From contig NC_091675.1 of assembly GCF_042453785.1 (NCBI RefSeq), positions 20,446,501 through 20,510,500 on the forward strand: a DNA stretch of 64,000 bases, given 5' to 3'. The DNA comes from Malus domestica (taxonomy: Eukaryota > Streptophyta > Magnoliopsida > Rosales > Rosaceae). Positions 33,376 through 42,958 of the stretch are shown piece by piece (positions within the stretch are counted from its first letter, which is position 1; each line of letters begins with the position of its first letter). The notes under the pieces are model-generated. The model ran no database searches, was not told the DNA's origin, and worked only from the letters and a program-made list of their open reading frames with translations. A program made the position numbers and the translations under genes.

Positions 33376-33935
33376 TATTAAAAAAAAATATTTTCGAAAA
33401 TTTGAAAAATCGAAAAAAAAAAATCGAAAAATCGAAAGAAAAAAAAAAGGGCCTATGCCTCCTCTTCTTTGGGCCTAACAACTTTTATACAAAATATATA
33501 TGAAGAAGGAGTTTTGGGCTACCACTTAGAAAGGAAAATGGTGAAGTTTTGTTACTTTGGAAAATTGGCTACTAGCAAGACACTTCCTTCGTCAACTCCC
33601 TCGACCGGAGACTTGGGGGACTCCTACCATATGCTACTGCACCTTGATACTCGGAAGTCTCATGACCACTCAATGACTTGGATTTTTCAAGTCTCCAACC
33701 GAGAAATTTTCCTTACTTGGGAAATTAAGAGAGCACTATTTCAACCTACAGGATCTACCCACGAAGTTTCAACATGCAAACTTCAACAAAAAAAATTCAA
33801 AGAACTCAGTGAAGTATGCCTTAGTGTATTTAAAACAATACGCTAAAATGAAGCAAAGCTTATTTATTAATATCTCCGATAAGTTACAAATATGTACATA
33901 TACATGAATCAAAGTAAACAAACAATAGGGAGCCT

Positions 33936-34601
33936 TCACAAAGGTTGCTCAGGAGAAGTCTCAACAGTCGGCAGAGCCCCAGAAAGAGGAGGCACCAGAG
34001 GGTGATCATTATGAGCCTCAGTACTGGGTAGACCTCCAGAAGGATGAGGCACTAGAGGTTGATCATTTGGAGCTTCAGTACATGGTACAGCCCCAGAAGA
34101 CGAATGCAATAAATGCCTTTGGAACACCACAAACCTCTGATGATCAAGTAAAATCTGACCATCAGATTCCTGCAGCTGGTCAAGCTTCCTCTTCATGTTT
34201 GTAGCATAGGCATGTGCGAGCATGTGCAGCTGTTTATTCTCATGCTTAAGCCCTCTAATCTCCTGTTTGAGACTTATCACTTCAGCCGCCAATGATTCAA
34301 CTTGGCGGGTTGGAGCAAATAGACGTTGAGCCATATTAGACACAGAACATGCACACTGAACACTGAGAGCCAAATAATCCTTAATAGCCAACTCCCGTTT
34401 GGAAAGTAGTTTGTTATCTTTGGAAGTGAGAAGGTTCATGGCCACCACCGCAACGGTCATATCATTCTTTATCACAGAGTCCTCAATGGTAAGAGGATCA
34501 ATAGGGGATAAGAAGAATGTGCGTCATATGTTGTCTTCAGGAGGTATGGCTGCCTCTTCACCAAAGTTCAAGTCAAAACGACGGTCGGATGGGTCAGACA
34601 T
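33936..34601 (-). pseudogene. Antisense ORF (aORF) in the gypsy 3' region, one in-frame stop
   Basis: From the Met at 34601 the minus strand reads 221 codons with a single stop (TGA, 34524-34526, at codon 26), followed by a 180-codon open stretch to 33936. The N-terminus starts MSDPSDRRFDLNFGEE. A coiled-coil-like heptad stretch lies in the middle (around 34200-34300, AEVISLKQEIRGLKHENKQL). The C-terminus has three ~19-residue repeats of the type SGxxPxxEAxNDxPLVP. I recognise no enzymatic domain. Antisense ORFs between pol and the 3' LTR are known from Tat/Retand-type gypsy elements, and this fits that position. The stop may be a CpG-type CGA-to-TGA change. No function is claimed. Confidence 0.6.
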
Positions 34602-35059
34602 TTTTCAGAAATGATGAAGGAGAAATGAGGTCCAATAAATCGCTGAAGTACGAAAATAAGGGGAAAATTCCTACAGGCAATAACTCTCTGAACGTACTTC
34701 TTGCACACAATTGGTGCCCCTATAAAAGAAATGGCAGCAGGGCCGTTTGTTCAAAAATCAAAGAGGCACCATTCTCCGGATTTCGAGAAGCAGATTTTCC
34801 TGAGTAAAATATGTCAACAATCCCCACACACAACATCAGCTCATCGGGTACCACAGATAACTTTGCTAAAGATCTCTGACAAAGTTTAGACATATAAATT
34901 TTGAAGGTCCAGCTACCCTACCATTACCCACAAAGGTAAATGAACAACACCACTGCTTGATAACTGGAAAGTCCCTGTGTGTGTCAGCCTCTGTGCTCCG
35001 TGGCAAGGTAGACTGGCAAAAATGCCCAACCTTTACTCACATCGAGAAAACACTCCCAA

Positions 35060-35400
35060 CAGGATTACTTGCTTAAAAATCAAAGAGGCACAACTCTCCG
35101 AATCTTGAGAGCCAGACTCCCACCATGATTGCTTTCTCAAAAATCGAAGAGGCACCGCTCTCCGAATCTCGAGAGCCAGACTCCCACCAAGATTGCTTTC
35201 TCAAAAATCGAAGAGGCGCCGCTATCCGAATCTCGAAAGCCAAACTCTCTAAATCTCGAGAACCAGATCCCCAATAGGATTGCTTGTTCAAAAATCGAAA
35301 AGGCAACGCTCTCTAAATCTCGAGAGCCAGATCTCCAATAGGATTGCTTGTTCGAAAACCGAAGAGGAGCGCTCTCCGAACTTCGAGAGACAGATTTTCT
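35060..35400. repeat. ~64-bp tandem repeat ('ctctccgaatctcgagag' array)
   Basis: About five units spaced ~64 bp (for example 'tcaaaaatcg' at 35137 and 35201). Each contains CTCTCCGAATCTCGAGAG, which can fold on itself. A related unit lies at 34755. Confidence 0.85.
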
Positions 35401-36959
35401 TGGATAAAATTTGTCTGCAATTTTCACACGCAACATCAACTTTCCAGATACCACAGACCACTTTTTCAAAGTGCTCTGACAAAGTGAAAACACGTGAATC
35501 TTGCAGCTCCCACTACATTGCTATGACCGAGAAGGGTAAAGGAACAGCGTTACTACTCACTAATGGGAAAATTCCTATATATATCGACATCCATCATCCA
35601 CAGCCAGGTAGACCTACGAATAAAAAAAAATGCTCAACTTTTCTTCACATCCGAGAGGGCACTCTCAACAGAGTCTCTCGAAATATTCAGCTTTTTTTCC
35701 TCCCGATAATACTCTGCAAACAAGCTACGCCAGAGTAAGAGTATCTCATATCATCAGGGTTAAAAGCAAGAGTATCCCATATCATGCTTTTTCCCTGTCT
35801 TTTCCTTTGCCATTGCTCGTACCTGCAAGACAATGAGAAAGAAAGCAAGCAGTCGGAACCTGAAATCAAACTTCCGATCTGGAACTGATTGCTTGGAACC
35901 TTTGCCTGGTTACTCATCTAGCATTGCTCTTAAGTACTCATCTTCAACTGTTGTCAAGGTCGCAAATTCTTTCGGCAAATACCTCAGAACAGTTGATACA
36001 ATATTGGCTCTTTACACTGAAGCTGTCAAGCATGGATGAGTCGCTGAGAAGTAGTACTCTGAATGACCATTCAAATGCAAAAGTTGCGCACCACTTCTGC
36101 GATGTAAAAGATTGAAACAGAAGGTTCAACAATGAGCTAGAACAAATCACTATAACACGACGCCCCCTACAGAACTGCATAATTCAGACGGATGAGTCTA
36201 AGTCAAATCCAAGCTCGACATCGTTGCCTTATCCAAATAGCTCGAGAAGCTTCAACAACCTTTCGCTCACACCATCACCAAAGAGCAAAGCCTCGTCATG
36301 CCACATCAAATACTTTGTCAATAGCAAAGGTATCACATATCATCAAGGTCGAACGTACTCTAGATTTGATGGACTTGTTTTGACCCTCAAATTCTTGAGT
36401 CGCCTTATACTCTAGAGGAAACCAGAAAACCCTCCAGCCTAGTTCAAGAATAAGTCTGTGGAAAGTTACTTATTCAAAAGCAAAAGTATCTCATATCATC
36501 TCTTCTCCTTTTTCTTCTCATTATCCCTTTTGCTGCCTGCAAGATAGGGAGAATAAGAACAATCAGCCGAAACTCAAAATCAAACTTCTGATCTGGACTG
36601 ATTGCTTGGAACTCTGATTGCTTACCTTATCTGTCACCTCTTTTGGCAGATCTCCTAGCTCGGCGACTTGGGGGACTCCTACTACATGGTTTGTATTACG
36701 CTTGACCAAGCCTGAAACTACATGTAAGCTTCAAGTGAAATTGATACATTACCTTGTGCATCTCCACCGGTTAAAGATAACACCCCTAGATGGAGGAAAA
36801 GTACTTCCAGAGAAGATGCCACATCTACCTATGAGACAGATAAGACAAGTGAAAATGATACCACACTTTAGTACTTAGAAGTTTATGATTACTCAGCGGC
36901 TTGGATCTTGCAAGTCCCCAACCAAGGAGCTTCCCTCACTTGGAAACTTAGGGGAGCAC

Positions 36960-37467
36960 TGTTTATACCATACTTGACCAATCCCGAAACTATCGAGCAC
37001 CGGTCAACATTATACCATCAAGGACCCAGAAGAGTTTTCCTCCAACCAGGAAGCCAATCACAGCGCGACACGTGTCGACATCAGAAGCCAATCATAGCGC
37101 GACACGTGTTAACATCAGAAGCCAATCACAACACGACACGTGTCAATGTCAAAACAAAGCTAGAAACTCTCTTCTATAAAAGGAGATCATTCTCCCACAA
37201 TATTTCCTAATGTCATTTGTACTAAATCATTCACTAGTACTTACTAAATGAGAGCTTAAACCTATGTACTTGTGTAAACCCTTCACAATTAATAAGAACT
37301 CCTCTGGATGTAGCCAATCTGGGTGAACCACGTACATCTTGTGTTTGCTTCCCTGTCTCTATCCATTTACATACTTACCCACACTAGTGACCGAAGCAAT
37401 CTAGCGAAGATCACAAACTTGACACTTTCTGTTGTACCAAAGTCCTCACCGATTTTGTGCATCAACA
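36960..37467 (+). repeat. Gypsy 3' LTR
   Basis: It starts TGTTTATACC after a purine-rich tract and ends ATCAACA. It has the same three CCAAT/G-box units (37045-37145) and a CTATAAAAGG TATA-like box near 37175. Confidence 0.9.
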
Positions 37468-37472
37468 AGAAT

Positions 37473-37937
37473 TTTGAAACAAATAAATTTTATGAGAAAC
37501 CCAAGTCCAGCAATTGGAAGAGGAAACCCTCAGGAAAATTCCACTCCAAAAACCAAGAACAAAAGGGAAATTGCTACAAGTGTGGCAAATTCAGTCATTA
37601 TGCAAACAAATGTAAAGTCAAGAAAACAATCAATCAGTTGAAAATCTCTGAGGAAGAGAAGACCCAACTAATCCAAGTCTTAGAATTAAGAGATACAGAC
37701 CATAGTCAATCCAAAGATGATTTAGGTTCTAATTCATCTTCTACCAGTAATTCCTCAAGTAGTCTTTCATCCCCCGACATTAAAATAGGACGCACAAATA
37801 CTTGTTGTAAAATGATTTCAATCCTCAATAAACAAGAAGAACAAGATCTTCTTATCAAGTTAATTAGCAAAATAGATGACCCCAAATTAAAGTCATTTTA
37901 TTTAAAGAAACTTAATAAGTTAGGCTCTCCTGAATAA
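37473..37937 (+). pseudogene. EPRV coat-protein region, 3' part with CCHC knuckle (plus copy)
   Basis: It continues the frame cut at 26982. CYKCGKFSHYANKC (37572-37613) is an intact CX2CX4HX4C zinc knuckle. A Ser/Asp-rich tail follows, then a short Glu/Lys region. A stop at 37935 ends the block. Confidence 0.82.
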
Positions 37938-37939
37938 GC

Positions 37940-40201
37940 CAATACTAGTCAACCCCAGGTGGCTCCAAAAATCTATCATAGCATAACCCTGGAAAGGTTT
38001 TATAAGGTTAAGAAAGAAATTACGATCAAAGACCTACAAAGGGAAGTCAACAAAATTAAGGAAGAAATTAAGTTCTTAAAATCAGAAAACATAGAAACCC
38101 GCTCACATCTCAATAGTATCCAAACATAAGCATTCCTTAGCAATAATGATGAAGAACAAGATAGTTCTTCCTCCGACCAAGAATCAGAATCCAAGTCCAT
38201 AGAAAACCCAACAGAAAACCTAGTTTTAGAATTACTGCAAAAAATTAGGATCCATAAATGGTATTCTAAAATAAAAATAATAATTGAAGACTTCCAGTTG
38301 GAAACAATTACCTTAATTGACTCAGGTGCAGACTTGAATTGTATTCAAGAAGGTTTAATTCCCACTAAGTATTTTCATAAATCAACAGAAATTCTTAGTG
38401 CATCAAATCCGTCACCAATGCAGTTAAAATATAAAATCTCAAAAGCCCATGTTTGTCAAAACAATGTTTGTTTTAAAACCCCATTTGTTTTGATAAAAAA
38501 AACATTTCAGACCCAGTCATTCTAGGACTCCCCTTCATAACTCTCATATATCCTTTTAAGGTATACCATAACCTTATAACTACCAGAATGTTAGGACAAA
38601 AAAATCACATTTCAATTCTGCACGGAAACAAATCTCAAACAATTAAGACAATTAGAAAAAGATAGTATCTCAAAAACCATCAATCTAGTCACCAAAAAAT
38701 CACAACAAATTAATTTCTTAAAAGAAGAAATTAATCACAAAAGAATTGAAGAACAATTAACAAACAAATCTTTGTTACAAAGCATAAACAACTTTCAAAA
38801 GACACTTGTTAATAAAATTTGTTTGGATATTCCCAATGCCTTTTGGCACAGGAAACAACACATTGTTAAGCTTCCTTACAATAAGGAATTTAATGAAAAG
38901 AAAATACCAACAAAAGCCAAACCAATCCAAATGAGTCAAAAAGTAATGGAATTCAGCAAAACAGAAATCCAAAAACTTCTCAATAAAGGAATCATTAGGA
39001 AAAGTAAATCACTCTGGTCTTGTCCTACTTTCTATTTCCAGAAAAACGCTGAATTAGAAAGAGGAACTCCTAAGTTAGTCATTAATTACAAACCTCTTAA
39101 TAAAGTCTTGGAATGGATACGGTATCCAATTCCTAACAAAAAAGATTTAATTAAGAGACTTAGTCAAGTTGTAGTCTTCTCAAAATTCAACATGAAGTTT
39201 GGATTTTAGCAGATTCAAATTCATGAGGATGACAAATACAAAATTGCGGCCATTATGAATGGAATGTAATGCCATTTGGTCTTAAGAATGCACCCAGTAA
39301 GTTTCAGAATATCATGAATGAAATATTTAATCAATACAGTCATTTCTCAATTGTTTATATTGACGTTGTTCTCATTTATTGCAAATCAATAGATAAGCAT
39401 TGGAAACACTTAAATATGTTTGCTAGGATAATTAAGTCAAATGGATTAGTTGTCTCAGCAACCAAAATTAAGCTATTCCAAACCAAAATTAGATTTTTAG
39501 GATACAATATCCACCAGTCAACCAATTAACCAATACATAGAATAATTCAATTTGCAGATAAGTTCCTATACGAAATCACTGACAAAACCCAATTACAGAG
39601 ATTTCTGGGATCTTTAAATTATGTTGTAAAATTTTATCCACATCTTAGGCAACAATGCAAACTTTTGTTTGATCGTCTAAAAGAAAATCCTTCACCCTGG
39701 TCCAATACTCATACTTCCATTGTCAAACAAATTAAATCACATGTTAAGACTTTACCCTTTCTTGGCATTCCAACTCTCAGTTCATTCAAAATTGTTGAAA
39801 CTGATGTCTCTTAAATTGGTTACGGAGGTATTCTCAAACAGTCAATTTCTTCTGGATCTCCTGAACAAATTGTTTTTTTCCATTCAAGAGTATGGAATCC
39901 AGCACAAAGTAATTATAGTACTATTAAGAAAGAAATATTATCTATAGTATTATGTATTAGTAAATTTCAAGATGATTAATTAAATCAGAAGCTTTTAGTC
40001 AAAGTCGATTGCAAATCTGCAAAACATGTTTTACGAAAAGATGGTCAAAACATTGCGTCAAAACAGATATTTGCATGATGGCAAGCTATATTAAATATTT
40101 TTTATTTTGAAATCAAATACATCAAAGGTATTCAAAATTGCATCCCTGATTTCCTAACCACAGAATTTCTGCAGGGGAAGAATGACAACAAGAAGACCTG
40201 A
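37940..40201 (+). pseudogene. EPRV protease-reverse transcriptase-RNase H (plus copy), broken
   Basis: Aspartic protease motif LIDSGADLNCI is near 38312-38345. RT domain spans 38850-39530. At the catalytic box the motif reads YIDV (39356-39367), so the second catalytic Asp of the usual YIDD is lost. RNase H is readable at 39790-40190. Lesions include a TAG at 39207-39209, a frameshift near 39260, and stops near 39812 and 39975. This copy holds the only RT core in the pair. Confidence 0.85.
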
Positions 40202-41430
40202 TTAGAGGAGGCTTCTAGCCACTCTACCACCACCACCACCAGTAAAACAAGAATCAACCCCACATTCTTCATCGGCCTTAGCCATTACCAACCGTTTCAC
40301 TCCCTTAGGTTCCATAATAGGAAACCTTAGACCAAATTATCAGTCACCACGTCCCAATTATCAAACGGCATTAATCAATCAATATGATCCTTAATCAACC
40401 CCAACATACCAATCGTCATCATCCCAACCAGTCAGTTATACCAAAACATCACCATACGTCAAGAAAAACCCAGTGAATATCTTTTCAGTATCCCTTTCAA
40501 TCTCAATCAAGAACAAGCACTAGAAAAATTAGCCAAAACAATTTTTCCACCCAATTTCCATTATCATCCTACAACACCACATAAAACACTAAAATACTAT
40601 CAAGTCATCCTCAGTGAAACCGAATCCATTTCAATCAAACATCTCTATAGCAAAACCCATGAAAACAAAATCCTCTACCATTCTCTTTACATTGGAAGAT
40701 TTTTAACCGAATCAGATTGAGGACTCCCCTTTTACAAAAACAAACCCCTTCACACCCAATATGTTCAAACTCCCAATAACCATTACAATTACTTTGATTA
40801 CATTGATGCATGGACTAACATCTTTCTCCATCAAACAAAAGATTTTAGTCATTCGTGGTTCATTAATTTTGATAAGAGTTTCAGATTAAATTTTCCTGCA
40901 TGGTTCCCTAAATGGTGGACAAATCACGGCCCAACAGCCAGTCTCCTACCAAAAGAGCTTATGTAGGTCATCTCTGCTAGTTTCTAACAAAATTTTGACA
41001 GAAACCGATTCAACTACAGAATTACACTTCTCCTAATTTTTATAGTCAAATACAAAGTCTCATGGATCATGAAGTGGAATTATGAAGTCGAAACCAGTGA
41101 AGTCAACAGAATCAAATCAGTCAAGTGGTGGGATAAATTGTCAGGTCCTCACAGAATTTCCCATTACTCAATCTCCAGTAATTCTAGCACAACCAGCACA
41201 ACCATCTCTACCAGCCATCCCGGAACGGTTATTATCGGACATTTGTCCATCATCATCACTCAAAGGAACAGCCAAGTCATCGAAGTCAACTAGCTCAAAA
41301 AACAAAGAAAAACCACCAAACTCAAAGACCTAGCTCAACAATTACTTACAGAAGTATTGATGCTTCATATTGAAGAAGAAGAAGAAGTCTCAGACTCCGA
41401 ATCTTCAGATGCATCCTCACAGTAACCAAC
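40202..41430 (+). pseudogene. EPRV C-terminal region (plus copy)
   Basis: It is collinear with 16103-17240 of the minus copy. An aromatic-rich conserved stretch lies near 40780-40960, and an acidic tail (EEEEEVSDSESSD) near 41370-41415. Several stops are present. The role is unknown. Confidence 0.55.
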
Positions 41431-41808
41431 CAACTCAGCAAACCAAAAAACACAGTCAGCCAAGTGGGTCGACTACCAGGATTCCCAAGACCCTTTTGCA
41501 TAAAGCCATGTGAACACAGTTAATCACCATGTAAAAATTCAATCATCATGTCAAGTTACCATGTAAACACTATGACAATTAAAATGTGGAAATTCAGTCA
41601 TCTTTCCAAAGTCATCATGTGAAGTTTTCAGACAAAATTTCATTCATAATTCCGACAAAGTAAGGAATCATTCAGTCACCTGCACATTCCACAATAAAAG
41701 TAGCAATCATTCCAACAAGACTACTATTCATCAACAGTAAAAGCAAGTCACAATCCATCCCGTGCTTCCATAGTAAAGCAATCAATCATCCAATTCTCTT
41801 TTTGCAAG

Positions 41809-41819
41809 TCTATATGAAG
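41809..41819 (+). promoter_or_regulatory. TATA-like box of the plus EPRV copy
   Basis: TCTATATGAAG lies at the same place as the minus-copy TATA-like site, about 200 bp before the terminal repeat. Regulatory role inferred from position only. Confidence 0.4.
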
Positions 41820-42013
41820 AGGACTCAGTGGGAGAAGACTTCAAGTTAATTTCTACATCTTTTTCCAATCAAAATTTTTCTGAGTTCACATTGTATTCAA
41901 AGAAAACCAAATTATAAACAATTTAAATTCTCAAATGTCAAGGATGCATGCATGCACCAATATCTTTGTCACCAGTCAATTTCTTATTTGTTGACTCAAT
42001 CGTCAGTAAATTA

Positions 42014-42332
42014 ATTGTAAGTCACAGTGTAAGTTTTGCAATAAAACTTATTTTCAAATTATAATTGCATCATTATTTTGAATTCATTATTTTCATTATG
42101 AATATTTTCATAACTACTAATTTTGAATGGCATAAAATTCTTACTCACAGTCAATTTATCGAATATCTCAAATTCAAGGTAACACAGATGAATCAATCAT
42201 TCGGTTTTTCTTATTCATTTATAATAGTTGGTTTCATGGTTTATTCAATCCTGACTATCCACCACATCAAATATTTAGGTCATCCAATTCACATGATTTG
42301 CATCATTATTGCCCTCATCATTACCATTAGTT
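42014..42332 (+). repeat. EPRV terminal direct repeat, right
   Basis: It matches 23971-24290 and then breaks into host sequence at 42333, just short of the primer-binding site position. Confidence 0.85.
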
Positions 42333-42409
42333 CCGTGTGAATTTAGAAAATAAGACTACTATTATGTCTGGCAATCAAATCTTATATGGGTTTGATTCGC
42401 GTAATCCAC

Positions 42410-42608
42410 GGATCAGGATCCTCTCCTGAGCAGATAGAGAGGATCCTCCTGACCAGGCCCATCGGGCCGTTCATTTTTTATCCAACGGTTATAATTATTA
42501 TAACTTTTAGAGGGGCCCCCTGTTTGTAACCGTTGGATAAAAAATAAATTGCCCGATGGGCCTGATCAGGAAGATCCTCTCCATCTGCTCAGGAGAGGAT
42601 CCTGGTCC
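42410..42608. mobile_element. 199-bp foldback MITE with 9-bp TSD (Mutator-like)
   Basis: The TSD is GTAATCCAC (42401-42409 and 42609-42617). Long inverted ends (GGATCAGGATCCTCTCCTGA against GGACCAGGATCCTCTCCTGA from the other side) continue inward for about 70 bp. The loop includes the palindromic 'ccaacggttataattattataac' region. The 9-bp TSD suggests a MULE-derived MITE. It lies about 350 bp upstream of the S28 copy 2 start codon. Confidence 0.88.
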
Positions 42609-42617
42609 GTAATCCAC

Positions 42618-42958
42618 TACCGTCCTTTAAAAAAAAAATCTTCCAAACAAATGATACACGACAAAAAGTGATTCTTTTACAAGCACTTCCAAAAAAGTGA
42701 TTGATTCCAATTTTTGTTCGTAGTCTCCACACGAGACAACAGATCGGAGTCAGCGGGCCCACAAGACGGCCCACCAAATTTTGGTCTGGTCCCCAATCCC
42801 TCTGTAACTGTACAAAGCGGCCCCGGTCTAAATAAAACCAAAACAAAATCTAATTAAAATCCAGGACAGCAACGGATTGCTTGCAATTGCTGCACTTGTT
42901 TTTTCTGTTGAGACTTTGACAGACCGACCACCGGCGGCGTATCAACCACCCGATTCCG
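42618..42958 (+). promoter_or_regulatory. Upstream region of S28 copy 2
   Basis: This is the only non-repeat sequence between the MITE and the start codon, so it should hold the core promoter and 5' UTR. A 'ctaaataaaac' stretch near 42829 is a possible TATA-like site. The last ~50 bp resemble the sequence before the copy 1 start. Confidence 0.45.

Larger units (their letters stand above)
31235..36959. other. Long 3' non-coding region of the gypsy element
   Basis: It is 5.7 kb between the pol end and the 3' LTR, much longer than the coding remnants. It contains four tandem-repeat arrays, larger internal duplications and an antisense ORF, each listed separately. A block at 33600-33745 is a diverged copy of the sequence just before the 3' LTR (36650-36960, sharing 'gacttgggggactcctac'). 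The 35320-35480 block resembles 34710-34880, and 35725-35900 resembles 36480-36620. Confidence 0.75.
26983..37467 (+). mobile_element. Ty3/gypsy LTR retrotransposon, Tat-like, internally deleted, nested in EPRV
   Basis: The LTRs are 26983-27497 and 36960-37467, with TG...CA ends (the last base of the left LTR has mutated to G). The TSD is AGAAT (26978-26982 and 37468-37472), splitting the EPRV coat-protein frame. A primer-binding-site-like TGGCACCGTCTGTGGGA follows the left LTR, and a purine-rich AGGGGAGCAC precedes the right. The LTRs differ at about 30 positions by eye plus a 7-bp indel (about 6%), roughly twice the Copia-A divergence. Gag and protease style, a long 3' non-coding region and an antisense ORF resemble the Tat/Retand lineage. 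Confidence 0.9.
23968..42332 (+). mobile_element. Endogenous pararetrovirus (Caulimoviridae), plus-strand copy, defective
   Basis: A 320-bp block at 23971-24290 recurs as a direct repeat at 42014-42332. The offset is 18,043 bp. After subtracting the gypsy element and one TSD (10,490 bp) this gives a unit of about 7.55 kb, a normal caulimovirid genome size. The order is: terminal region, primer-binding site (24301), movement protein, coat-protein region, protease, RT, RNase H, C-terminal region, promoter, terminal repeat. The right end lies about 10 bp before where the second primer-binding site would be. No viral ORF is intact. It is head-to-head with the minus copy, with 391 bp between the inverted arms. 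Confidence 0.85.

Noticed and set aside
23968..42332. Reading the plus EPRV copy as an LTR retrotransposon with 320-bp LTRs
   Set aside because: The direct repeats lack TG...CA ends and a TSD, and a movement-protein-like frame follows the primer-binding site. Terminal redundancy of a circular viral genome fits better.
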